A DNA stretch of 64,000 bases from Pedosphaera sp. (GTDB taxonomy: Bacteria; Verrucomicrobiota; Verrucomicrobiia; Limisphaerales; Pedosphaeraceae). The stretch lies in the NCBI GenBank assembly GCA_028293325.1, contig JAQGPA010000080.1, forward strand, positions 62,001 to 126,000, read 5' to 3'. Positions 28,055 to 36,358 of this stretch are shown one piece after another (the first letter of the stretch is position 1; the number at the start of each line of letters is the position of its first letter). The position numbers and the translations under genes are program-made. A model generated the notes under the pieces. That model was not told the DNA's origin. It was given only the letters and a program-made list of their open reading frames with translations, and did no database searches.

Positions 28055-28695
28055 GTATGTCGATCAATTAAATAGATGAGTGGATATAAGAATATCCAAA
28101 CGATATCCACAAAATGCCAATACAAACCCGCCAGCTCCACTGGCGTGTTATACACGCGGTCAAATCGCTGTCGCGCAGCCAGCCATGCCATTACCGATAG
28201 GACTCCAATCCCCACCATCACATGCACCGCGTGCAACCCCGTCATGGCAAAATATAAATAAAAGAATATTACCGCTTGTGGCGCCTGTGGTATCGGATGA
28301 AAAGCTTGTCCCGGAATCTCATGATTCTTGAAATGTTCGTAGTACTCCGCCCCTTTGACCACCATGAACGCCGCCGCAAAGAGGATCGTAATCAATATAT
28401 AACGCACCACCGCCTTGTTCCTGCCTTCCTGCGCCGCATGAACGCCCAAGGCCATGGTCAGACTGCTCGTCAGCAGGATTGCCGTATTGACCGTGCCATA
28501 AATAATATTGGTATGGCGGCTCGCTATCTCGAAACTCTGAAAGTAGGTATGGCGATAAATAATATATCCCATAAACAAGCCGCTAAAGAACATGATTTCC
28601 GTGGCCAAAAACGTCCACATACCCAGCCATGCAGCCTGATGTTGCTGTTCCAAGGTTTCAAAATGCTCCGCCAGCGCTCGTTTGGTTTCAGGCAT
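28051..28695 (-). CDS. coxC: Cytochrome c oxidase subunit III
   Basis: I choose ATG 28695 over ATG 28701 because GGAGG ends only one base before the latter but has six bases to the former. The 214-residue protein has five or so helices: [19 protein letters not shown] at the start, the subunit III Glu in that helix, the [31 protein letters not shown] region (in two adjoining blocks) and [18 protein letters not shown] at the end. This five-helix form without the first two helices is usual for caa3 oxidases. It supports oxygen access and proton pumping by subunit I. Confidence 0.92.
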   Translation of the reverse strand: MPETKRALAEHFETLEQQHQAAWLGMWTFLATEIMFFSGLFMGYIIYRHTYFQSFEIASRHTNIIYGTVNTAILLTSSLTMALGVHAAQEGRNKAVVRYILITILFAAAFMVVKGAEYYEHFKNHEIPGQAFHPIPQAPQAVIFFYLYFAMTGLHAVHVMVGIGVLSVMAWLAARQRFDRVYNTPVELAGLYWHFVDIVWIFLYPLIYLIDRHT

Positions 28696-30343
28696 GATCA
28701 TCCTCCGCTTTTTTCTCCTCCTCCTGGGGTGAGTAATCGTACGGTTCCCCCGTCACCCGGGGCACTTCCGCAAAATTATGCACCGGCGGCGGCGATGGTG
28801 TTTGCCATTCCAAACCCGTTGCCCCCCAAGGATTGGCGCCCGCCTTCTTCCCGTGACGCAACGACCATAACAGATAAATAACCGGCAATAGATAGCCCAC
28901 TCCCAGAATGGTTGCTCCGGCAGTGGATAGCACATGATAAATCTGAAACTCAGGTGCATAGGCATGGTAGCGTCGCGGCATGCCGAGATAACCCATCACG
29001 AACTGCGGAAAAAAAGTCAGGTTAAACCCAATGAAGGTCACCAGCGCGGCCAGTTGTCCCAGCTTCTCCGGATACATTCGTCCCGTGATCTTCGGCCACC
29101 AAAAATGTATCCCGCCCATGAACGCCAGCACCGTGCCGCCGACCATGATGTAATGAAAGTGGGCAACTACAAAATACGTGTCCGTCACATGCACATCCAC
29201 CGCCAACGCGGCCAGAAACAGCCCGGTCAGGCCCCCCAGCGAAAATAAACCAATGAAGCCCAGCGCATAAAGCATCGGTGTCTCAAAGGAAATCGAACCC
29301 CGGTGCAGCGTGGCCGTCCAGTTAAACACTTTGATTCCCGATGGAATCGCCACGATAAAACTCAGGATTGAAAAAATCATCCCGGCATAAACCGATTGGC
29401 CGCTGACAAACATATGATGCCCCCAGACAACAAAGCCGAGCACGGCAATGGCCATGCTGGCGAAGGCAATGAACTTGTACCCAAAAATCCGCTTGCGCGA
29501 AAAACAAGGAATCAATTCGCTCACCACCGCCATGCTGGGCAAAATCATGATGTACACCGCCGGATGCGAATAAAACCAGAACAGGTGCTGGAAGAGCACC
29601 GGGTCGCCGCCCAGCCTCGGGTCAAAAATCCCGAGGCCCCAGATACGCTCCAGCATCATCAGCAACAGCGTGATCGCGAGCACCGGCGTGGCCAGCACCA
29701 GAATCAGGCTCGTTGCGTAATGGGACCAGATAAACAGCGGCAGTCGAAACCAGGTCAATCCCGGCGCGCGCATCTCATGCACCGTAATAATGAAATTCAG
29801 CCCGGTAAGAATGGATGCGAATCCGGACAAAAATATCCCCAAGGCCATTTCGACCGTGTGGGTGTTTGAATAACGACTGCTGTAAGGAGTGTAAAATGTC
29901 CAACCCGTGTCCACTCCGCCGACTATGATCGCGTGTAATGCCAGCAATCCACCCGCCATGAATAAATACCAGCTCAGCAGGTTCAGCTTGGGAAAGGCGA
30001 CATCGCGTGCTCCAATCATCATCGGAATCAAAAAATTCCCCAACACGTTGGGGATTGAAGGGATGAGGAAAAACCAAACCATGATCACTCCATGAAGCGT
30101 AAACAACTTATTGTACGTTGCAGAAAGGACCAGGTCACCTGGCGGTGTCAGTAATTCCAGGCGCATGATGGCCGCGGCCACTGCCGCAATCGCAAAAAAG
30201 AAGATGATGGAAAATAAATAGAGCAGGCCGATTCGTTTGTGGTCCGTGGTTAACAGCCACGAGCGGACGGTGTGGCCTGCCGACAGGTAATTCTCCTCCA
30301 CCTCCGCGGGCGCGGGCACCGGCACTGCTTCAGTTTCATTCAT
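28688..30343 (-). CDS. coxA: Cytochrome c oxidase subunit I, A2-type caa3
   Basis: The catalytic subunit that reduces oxygen and pumps protons. The 551 residues carry all expected metal ligands: low-spin heme His in [10 protein letters not shown], the first CuB His and the Tyr in [15 protein letters not shown], the His-His pair in WGHHMFVSG, and VAHFHYIM for heme a3 and heme a. YSHPAVY replaces the classic GHPEVY, which identifies the A2 family (Tyr-Ser in place of the K-channel-linked Glu) typical of caa3 enzymes. Twelve helices are evident. It overlaps coxB by four bases. Confidence 0.95.
   Translation of the reverse strand: MNETEAVPVPAPAEVEENYLSAGHTVRSWLLTTDHKRIGLLYLFSIIFFFAIAAVAAAIMRLELLTPPGDLVLSATYNKLFTLHGVIMVWFFLIPSIPNVLGNFLIPMMIGARDVAFPKLNLLSWYLFMAGGLLALHAIIVGGVDTGWTFYTPYSSRYSNTHTVEMALGIFLSGFASILTGLNFIITVHEMRAPGLTWFRLPLFIWSHYATSLILVLATPVLAITLLLMMLERIWGLGIFDPRLGGDPVLFQHLFWFYSHPAVYIMILPSMAVVSELIPCFSRKRIFGYKFIAFASMAIAVLGFVVWGHHMFVSGQSVYAGMIFSILSFIVAIPSGIKVFNWTATLHRGSISFETPMLYALGFIGLFSLGGLTGLFLAALAVDVHVTDTYFVVAHFHYIMVGGTVLAFMGGIHFWWPKITGRMYPEKLGQLAALVTFIGFNLTFFPQFVMGYLGMPRRYHAYAPEFQIYHVLSTAGATILGVGYLLPVIYLLWSLRHGKKAGANPWGATGLEWQTPSPPPVHNFAEVPRVTGEPYDYSPQEEEKKAEDDHA
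28702..28706 (-). promoter_or_regulatory. Ribosome-binding site deciding the coxC start
   Basis: GGAGG on the minus strand, inside the end of coxA, lies six bases before ATG 28695 and only zero bases before ATG 28701, so the inner ATG is the likely start. Confidence 0.6.
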
Positions 30344-31284
30344 CTCGTTTCCTCCGGTTGTTTCAAGCCCAGACTCTTGATGTAGAGCAACAATTGCAGC
30401 AATTCCTCCTCGGAAATATGCCCCGCAAACGTGGGCATTACCGGCGCATAACCCGCGGCAATTTGCGACTGGGGTAACAGGATTGAATCGCGGATGTACT
30501 TCTCATCGGCCATCACTATTTGGCCGTCGGCCAGCGGTACCGGTTTCCCGAACAATCCTTCCAGACGTGGCGCGCGGATCTGCGAGTTCCCCATATGACA
30601 CCCGCTGCAACCCAACTCCCGGAACAATCGTTCCCCGGATTGCGCCATGGTTTCCGCCGGCTTGCCCACGCGCAGCCATTCCTCATAATCGGCCGGTTCC
30701 ATCACAATTACATGTCCCACCATCCCCGAATGACTGGTGCCGCAGTATTCCGCGCAAAAAAGATGATACGTACCAACCTTCGTCGGCTGGAACCATTCCG
30801 TGACATAACGCCCCGGCAGCACATCCTGTTTGACCCGGAACGCCGGCAGAAAAAAACTGTGAATCACATCCTGCGACGTCATGATTAACCGTACCGCCCG
30901 CCCCGTCGGCACATGCAATTCGTTTATCTCCCGATTCCCCTCGGGATGCTGAATTTTCCACATCCATTGTTTGCCGATGACTGTTATATCCATCGCCTCC
31001 GCTGGCGGACGTTCCTGGTCGAAAAAAATATCCGCTGCCCAAGTGTAAAAACCAAATACGATGAGCAACGGAATGACTGTCCAGGTCACTTCAATCTTCC
31101 AAAGGGGTATGCGCAATGGGCTGCGGTCCACCTTGTTTCCGCGTCGATATTTGTAAAGAAAGTAGAGCATCGGCAGGAAAATAATCGCCATCATGATCGC
31201 CGACAGAAGCGTCAATCCAAAATAAAGCTCGTCCACCTTTGGCGCGAGCGTGGAGGCCTGATCGGGGAAAAGAGGGAAGCGCAT
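30340..31284 (-). CDS. coxB: Cytochrome c oxidase subunit II fused to cytochrome c (caa3)
   Basis: A 314-residue subunit with two N-terminal helices (about 22-45 and 62-82), then the CuA cupredoxin domain with [20 protein letters not shown] holding both Cys, His and Met ligands, and a C-terminal cytochrome c domain with heme site CSGCH and a likely axial Met in APVMPTFAG. This fusion defines caa3 oxidases and lets ACIII pass electrons directly. It begins three bases after the SCO gene. The first 20 residues have no typical lipobox. Confidence 0.95.
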   Translation of the reverse strand: MRFPLFPDQASTLAPKVDELYFGLTLLSAIMMAIIFLPMLYFLYKYRRGNKVDRSPLRIPLWKIEVTWTVIPLLIVFGFYTWAADIFFDQERPPAEAMDITVIGKQWMWKIQHPEGNREINELHVPTGRAVRLIMTSQDVIHSFFLPAFRVKQDVLPGRYVTEWFQPTKVGTYHLFCAEYCGTSHSGMVGHVIVMEPADYEEWLRVGKPAETMAQSGERLFRELGCSGCHMGNSQIRAPRLEGLFGKPVPLADGQIVMADEKYIRDSILLPQSQIAAGYAPVMPTFAGHISEEELLQLLLYIKSLGLKQPEETR

Positions 31285-31287
31285 AAT

Positions 31288-32154
31288 TTAACCTGGTCCC
31301 GTTCGCACCGGCGTAACCGGCTCCTTTCGTGCCGACTCCCGCCGGATCATTATCACCATCCCCCGCCCCAGCACCAATAACGTCAACACACCACCCGCGC
31401 GCACCGCCATCATGACCAGTGCGCCATATTTTCCAGTGCTGGGGCTGTAATGAAAACAAAGCAGAAAAAATTGCTCCACGGGTGTGCCGACCTTGTTCGC
31501 GGACGCCGCCACCAGCGCCGCGTTCAAGTCCTTCCCCGCGTAGGTGACGCCCGGGAGATAACGCGATACTTTGCCTTGCGGCGTCAGGATCACCAGTCCG
31601 CTGGGATGGGCATATTGCCGGGACGGCTCGTCATAAACATAGCGAAAGCCCACCTCTTGGGTCAGTTTTCGGATCGCCGCTTCGTCCCCCGTAAGGAAAT
31701 GCCACCCCTGCTCCACGCCATGCCGGCCATAGCGTTTCAGATACGCCTTCTTTTTTGCGGCGGCCAACGCCGTTGTTTCGTGCGGATCAATGCTGACATT
31801 AATGATTTCAAATTCTCCGCCCGCGCTCGACTTGAGATCCTGCAGGCTCTCCACCAGGCCATTGAGCACCAGAGTGCAGAGCATTGGACAACCGTAATAA
31901 CCCAGCACCAGGATGGTCGGTCGCTTCCCCAGATAATCACCCAGCTTTACTATTTTTCCGGTCTCATCCCGAAACGGCAGGTCAAGTGACACCTGTTGCT
32001 GAAGCTTTTGGTCAAACTTGATCTGACGCAGTTCCTCATCGGATACCGCCCGCGCCACCGCTGGCACCATCACCATCGCCAGCCACACCGCAAGCATGAC
32101 CAGCTTCAAGCTGGCTGCGCCCGTTGCTTTGCGGATTTTCATTTCTGTTTTCAT
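31288..32154 (-). CDS. SCO1/SenC-family copper chaperone, membrane-anchored
   Basis: I start at ATG 32154, which overlaps the upstream stop (ATGA); the longer frame to 32253 lies within that gene. The protein has an N-terminal signal or anchor (about 15-35), a thioredoxin-like domain with the copper-binding GYYGCPMLCTLVLNGL (CxxxC) and the conserved His in PSRQYAHPSGLVIL, and a C-terminal helix (about 255-275) followed by a basic tail. SCO proteins deliver copper to the CuA site, which fits its place right before coxB. Confidence 0.9.
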   Translation of the reverse strand: MKTEMKIRKATGAASLKLVMLAVWLAMVMVPAVARAVSDEELRQIKFDQKLQQQVSLDLPFRDETGKIVKLGDYLGKRPTILVLGYYGCPMLCTLVLNGLVESLQDLKSSAGGEFEIINVSIDPHETTALAAAKKKAYLKRYGRHGVEQGWHFLTGDEAAIRKLTQEVGFRYVYDEPSRQYAHPSGLVILTPQGKVSRYLPGVTYAGKDLNAALVAASANKVGTPVEQFFLLCFHYSPSTGKYGALVMMAVRAGGVLTLLVLGRGMVIMIRRESARKEPVTPVRTGPG

Positions 32155-32657
32155 TTCGCAGGTTGCGGTGGCGGGGCTACGTATTGCCCTCGTCGCCCTT
32201 GAATAAGTTGCAACATGGACGGCCCCACCCCGCCCTGATTGGTGCTCGCCCATGCCGGCAACCCCTTTTGCGCAATGATGTCGATCGCCCGCTCCACGGG
32301 TATCCGCACCACGCCGGTTTTGCGATCCACCCAGCCATAATTGTTCAACTCGGCATCCTCACGTGCACGCAACTCTTGCAAGTCCAGCGGCGGTGAGACT
32401 TGCAGCCGTGGCTCGGGGAATTCCCGGAGGGACATCGCCACGTCTGGCACCACTTCCTGCCGCGCGGCCTGCTGATCCATCAAAACATGACGCCGGTAAT
32501 AACCGGCGAACTGCCAGCCAACCACGAAATGAATCACCACCCCGGTCGCGATTAGCATGCCGATCCAGAACATGATCCACTTGATGTTGACGTCGCGATA
32601 CTCCAGGCCGCGTCCGGTTGGCTGGGGATCTGCCTGGGGATGCGCGCTATTTGGCAT
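32151..32657 (-). CDS. Small membrane protein between ACIII and the caa3 module (copy 2)
   Basis: Start placed at ATG 32657 (MPNSAHPQADPQ), which overlaps the end of actF by 11 bases; the frame is open to 32687. The 168-residue protein has one helix (about residues 28-50), then ELRAREDAELNNYGWVDRKT and GVVRIPVERAIDIIAQKGLP, matching the operon 1 copy in sequence and position. The extra C-terminal 25 residues are Gly/Gln/Pro-rich. No known catalytic motif is present. I infer a linker or assembly role between ACIII and the oxidase. Confidence 0.78.
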   Translation of the reverse strand: MPNSAHPQADPQPTGRGLEYRDVNIKWIMFWIGMLIATGVVIHFVVGWQFAGYYRRHVLMDQQAARQEVVPDVAMSLREFPEPRLQVSPPLDLQELRAREDAELNNYGWVDRKTGVVRIPVERAIDIIAQKGLPAWASTNQGGVGPSMLQLIQGRRGQYVAPPPQPAK

Positions 32658-33816
32658 GGAGAATAACAGGTTGCATGCGGGGATCATTTTGCGGCATCAA
32701 TCGCCGGCTCTTCAAATTCGCGAGAAACACCGCAATCCAAATTCCTCCCACCCCGATTGGCGCGGCAATGTCCAGCCAATGAATGCGGATGCCTTGCGGG
32801 TAAAAGGATGGCACCACCATCCAAAACACGTTCACGATGTGGACCAGAAAAACGACCATGGCAATGCTCATCAATATCACCACTCGCTGTTTGTTGGCGC
32901 GAAACAGCAGCAGGAAGAAAGGCAGAAAGAAGTGGAACAGCGCGAGCAGCACCACAATCCATTTCCAGCCTCCGGCGATGCGGTGCAGATACCAGGTAAT
33001 TTCCTGCGGCAGATTCCCCGACCAGATGATGAGCAATTGGCCAAATGAAACGTAAGTCCAGAACATCACGAACGTCAGCAGCAGATTGCCGAGATGATGA
33101 AAGTGCGTGGTGGAAACCACCCCTACAAACGGCGGCTCTCTCCGGAACCAGGCGAGCAAAATGATGGCAAATGCGAAAGCCGAAAGGAATTGGCCGATGA
33201 AGATGATCACCGGAAACATGGTCGAATACCAGTCGGGCTCCAACGACATGATCCAGTCAACGTACGCAAATGTCGCCGTTACAGGATATATGACAATTCC
33301 CGGCCCGCTTAACTTCCGCAAGCGGCGGGTCGGCGCCGGGTCGGTCGTCCCATCCTGTTGCACCGACCATTTCCGCAGCAGCCACGCCATAATGATCCAA
33401 ATCGCAAAAAAGAGGACGCTGCGCCCGATAAACATTCCCGGGTTCTCATAAACCCGCCGGTGTCGCAGCACCTCATCTTCGGCGACCAGCGCTGGTTTCG
33501 CCCAGGGATAAAGAAAACGCAGCCCGAAAAAAACCGGCACGAACAACACGGCCATCACCGGCAGTGTCATGAATCCAGCCTCAAGAAATCGGCGCGTCAC
33601 ATTGCCCCAACGGCCTCCCGTGAGATGATGGATCATGGCCACGCCAAAACAACCCAAGGCCAGCCCCAGCCAGAATAAATAGCCGAACAGATAGGAAACA
33701 AAAAATTGCGGCGTGCGCACGACGGCGCCCAGGACGCAAAACGCCAGGCCAATCAATCCCGCCACCAGCGCGATTTTCTGCCAACGGGTCAACGCGGCGC
33801 GCAGAGCCTCATTCAT
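32647..33816 (-). CDS. actF: ACIII membrane subunit ActF (operon 2)
   Basis: A 389-residue homologue of the operon 1 ActF with about ten helices. Landmarks are SYLFGYLFWLGLALGCFGVA, the MIHHLTGGRWG loop, SLEPDWYSTMFPVIIFIGQF and FGQLLIIWSGNLPQEITWYL. Its ATG overlaps the actE stop by eight bases. Relative to copy 1 it is 35 residues shorter, mostly at the C-terminus. Confidence 0.9.
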   Translation of the reverse strand: MNEALRAALTRWQKIALVAGLIGLAFCVLGAVVRTPQFFVSYLFGYLFWLGLALGCFGVAMIHHLTGGRWGNVTRRFLEAGFMTLPVMAVLFVPVFFGLRFLYPWAKPALVAEDEVLRHRRVYENPGMFIGRSVLFFAIWIIMAWLLRKWSVQQDGTTDPAPTRRLRKLSGPGIVIYPVTATFAYVDWIMSLEPDWYSTMFPVIIFIGQFLSAFAFAIILLAWFRREPPFVGVVSTTHFHHLGNLLLTFVMFWTYVSFGQLLIIWSGNLPQEITWYLHRIAGGWKWIVVLLALFHFFLPFFLLLFRANKQRVVILMSIAMVVFLVHIVNVFWMVVPSFYPQGIRIHWLDIAAPIGVGGIWIAVFLANLKSRRLMPQNDPRMQPVILHAK

Positions 33817-34393
33817 GTTGCTGCCCCTCCAATTGGGCCCGTTCGCTCGGCGTCAGGTCTGCCAGACTTGCATTATGACTCAACTGCAGGGCGCGGATGT
33901 AAGCCGTAATCGCCCAACGATCCGCCGGTTCCACCCGCTCGGCATACGAATACATGATGCCATAACCATGCGTGATGACATCGTAGTAATATCCCGCCGG
34001 CGCCTGACGCAACCGATCGATGTGATAGGATGGCGGCGGCGGAAAGCCACGCTGCGGAATCATTCCGTTCCCCGCCCCGGTGCGCCCATGGCAAACGGAG
34101 CAATAAATATCATAACGTTCGCGCCCGCGCTCCAAAACCTGCCGCGTTACCTTGATGGGAATATTCTCAATCAGATTTGTCCCCTTCTTACCGGTATAAA
34201 ACTGCTCGTCCGCGTCCAGATGCCCGCGTGCGACCGTGCCCGGCACCAGCGGTCGGGAGGCCGCGCCATTTGCAAACAGCGTGCTCGATGCCAGCGGATC
34301 GGAGCGCGGCTGATGGTACATTTCCCGCCGGCAACCACACAGGAGCAGCATCGCCAATCCGCAAACGATGGGCACTTGCACAAATAATTTCAC
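33809..34393 (-). CDS. actE: ACIII monoheme cytochrome c subunit ActE, lipoprotein (operon 2)
   Basis: The start is GTG 34393, preceded by a strong GGAGGTGA and overlapping the actD stop (GTGA). The open frame runs to 34486 inside actD and is not used. The protein begins VKLFVQVPIVCGLAMLLLCG with a lipobox LLCGC, so it is probably lipid-anchored. MYHQPRSDPL follows, matching the ActE N-terminal landmark, then the heme site CSVCHGRTGAGNG and a later region HGYGIMYSYAERV that may give the axial Met. It passes electrons from ActA toward the caa3 oxidase. Confidence 0.9.
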   Translation of the reverse strand: MKLFVQVPIVCGLAMLLLCGCRREMYHQPRSDPLASSTLFANGAASRPLVPGTVARGHLDADEQFYTGKKGTNLIENIPIKVTRQVLERGRERYDIYCSVCHGRTGAGNGMIPQRGFPPPPSYHIDRLRQAPAGYYYDVITHGYGIMYSYAERVEPADRWAITAYIRALQLSHNASLADLTPSERAQLEGQQHE

Positions 34394-34929
34394 GCCCTCA
34401 CCTCCGTAACCTGAATTGGATTCAAATCTTGGAGAAAGTTGCGCGTATCGGTGAGTGTAAATTTTGGATCGGCTGATTCGATGCAAAGAAAAAAACGATC
34501 CACCGAGGCGCGTTCGAATCCCGGCGCATTAAAAATCGGATGATACGGCTCCGGCAGCCGGTTAAGGGCCAGCATTCCAATGATCGCGGACAACGCCGCA
34601 CAAAGTACGGTAAGCTCAAAGGTAATGGGGATGAAGGCTGGCCAGCTGTGCAGTGGCCTTCCGCCAATATTGAATGGAAAGTCCACCCGCATCGAATACC
34701 ACTCCATGAAATACCCTCCTAGGCCACCCGTCATCCCGCTGAGGAGCACAATCAAGGGCACTGCCGTCCTCCTCCTTCCCAGCGCTTCGGCCAGGCCATG
34801 AATCGGAAACGGCGAGTAGGCGTCCATGTTGCGGTAGCCATTCGCATAGGCGCGCTGTGTCGCCTTCAGCACTGCGCTGCTGTCCGCAAATTCCGCCACC
34901 AGGCCGTAAAGAGTATTTTTTTCTTTCAC
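34390..34929 (-). CDS. actD: ACIII subunit ActD, DUF3341 family (operon 2)
   Basis: A 179-residue protein, the same length as the operon 1 copy. It has YGLVAEFADSSAVLKATQRA and YSPFPIHGLAEALG at the N-terminus, two helices flanking the GGRPLHSWPAFIPITFEL loop, and DRFFLCIESADPKF in the C-terminal soluble half. It is a peripheral ACIII subunit without cofactor. The start overlaps the actC stop (ATGA). Confidence 0.92.
   Translation of the reverse strand: MKEKNTLYGLVAEFADSSAVLKATQRAYANGYRNMDAYSPFPIHGLAEALGRRRTAVPLIVLLSGMTGGLGGYFMEWYSMRVDFPFNIGGRPLHSWPAFIPITFELTVLCAALSAIIGMLALNRLPEPYHPIFNAPGFERASVDRFFLCIESADPKFTLTDTRNFLQDLNPIQVTEVRA
34398..34405 (-). promoter_or_regulatory. Ribosome-binding site deciding the GTG start of actE (operon 2)
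   Basis: GGAGGTGA on the minus strand lies four bases before GTG 34393. It is within the actD coding sequence and favours the short lipoprotein form over any upstream start. Confidence 0.6.
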
Positions 34930-36344
34930 GGCTCCACCTCCTCATGTTCCGCCACCAACTCGCGCACTTCCGCCATGGATATCAACGGCAGCAGGCGAAT
35001 AAACAAAAACAGCAGCGTTAAGAATAAACCGATGGATCCAATAAAAGTCATCCAGTCCCAACGCGTCGGATAGTACATTCGCCACATGGCAGGCACGTAT
35101 TCGCGAGCCAGGCTCGTGATCACGATCACGAAACGCTCCAGCCACATCCCCACGTTCACGGAGAGCGCGACCAAGAACAGCAACACCGGGGTGATCCGCA
35201 CGCGCCGAATCCAGAGCACCTGGGGTATCAGGACGTTCGTCAACATCAGCAGCCAGAAAGTCCAGCCATACGGCCCAAACGCCCGGTTCACCATCATAAA
35301 TTCCTCGAAGATGTCGCCGCTAAACCACGACATGAACGCCTCCATCAGATAGCCATAGGCCACCATCATCCCTGTCGCCAGCATCACATTTGCCATGTTG
35401 TTCAGATGCCGCAGCGTGATGTAACTTTGCAGCCCGTACAGCCGCCGCAACGGAATCACAATGTTCAGCACCATCGCGAAACCTGAGTAAATCGCTCCGG
35501 CAACAAAATAAGGCGGGAAAATGGTCGAATGCCAGCCGGGCACGATGGCAACGGAGAAGTCAAAACTGACCACGCTATGCACCGAAAGCACCAACGGCGT
35601 CGCCAATCCCGCCAGCAGCAGATAGGCAGACTGATGCCGCTGCCAATGCCGGGCCGACCCGCGCCAGCCAAGCGCCAGCATGCCGTACGCAAACTGTTTC
35701 CCCCGCGTCGGCGCCCGGTCCCGGAGCGTCGCCAAATCCGGGATCAATCCCACATACCAAAAAATGAGCGACACTGTAAAATAAGTGCTCACCGCGAACA
35801 CATCCCAAACCAGCGGGCTTCGGAATTGCGGCCACAAACCCATGGTGTCAGGATAAGGCAGCAGCCAGTAAAACAGCCACGGTCGTCCCAGATGCAGCAG
35901 TGGAAACATGCCGGCGCACGCCACGGCGAACAGGGTCATAGCCTCGGTCAACCGGTTGATCGATGTGCGCCATTTCTGCATCAGCAGCAGCAGGATCGCG
36001 GAAATGAAAGTCCCGGCGTGACCAATCCCGATCCACCAGACGAAGTTGACAATGGCAAAACCCCACGCGACCGGAATATTAACGCCCCAAATCCCGATGC
36101 CCCGGTAAAACAGCCAGGAGACCGCCATCAGAAACATCATCAGCATCGCAAATGCAACCGTGAAGCCGAACCACCACGACTTGGGCAGCGGTTGCTTCAA
36201 AACAATCGAGCTGATTTTCTCACTGACGGTGTCGTAGGTTTCTCCCGGCCCCAACACGCGCCCGGGATAGCCCAGCGGCGTTACGGTGGTGTCTTCACCG
36301 TCACGACTCAAACCCACCAATACGTTTTTATCTCCGTCCGGCAT
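34926..36344 (-). CDS. actC: ACIII quinol-binding membrane subunit ActC, NrfD family (operon 2)
   Basis: A 472-residue NrfD-type membrane protein with about ten helices, homologous to the operon 1 ActC. Shared stretches include [20 protein letters not shown] with the conserved His, VHSVVSFDFSVAIVPGWHST and NVGMWLERFVIVITSLAREY. The N-terminal 30 residues are polar and differ from copy 1. It starts 14 bases after the actB stop. Confidence 0.93.
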   Translation of the reverse strand: MPDGDKNVLVGLSRDGEDTTVTPLGYPGRVLGPGETYDTVSEKISSIVLKQPLPKSWWFGFTVAFAMLMMFLMAVSWLFYRGIGIWGVNIPVAWGFAIVNFVWWIGIGHAGTFISAILLLLMQKWRTSINRLTEAMTLFAVACAGMFPLLHLGRPWLFYWLLPYPDTMGLWPQFRSPLVWDVFAVSTYFTVSLIFWYVGLIPDLATLRDRAPTRGKQFAYGMLALGWRGSARHWQRHQSAYLLLAGLATPLVLSVHSVVSFDFSVAIVPGWHSTIFPPYFVAGAIYSGFAMVLNIVIPLRRLYGLQSYITLRHLNNMANVMLATGMMVAYGYLMEAFMSWFSGDIFEEFMMVNRAFGPYGWTFWLLMLTNVLIPQVLWIRRVRITPVLLFLVALSVNVGMWLERFVIVITSLAREYVPAMWRMYYPTRWDWMTFIGSIGLFLTLLFLFIRLLPLISMAEVRELVAEHEEVEP

Positions 36345-36358
36345 GTAAAACTTTCAAG

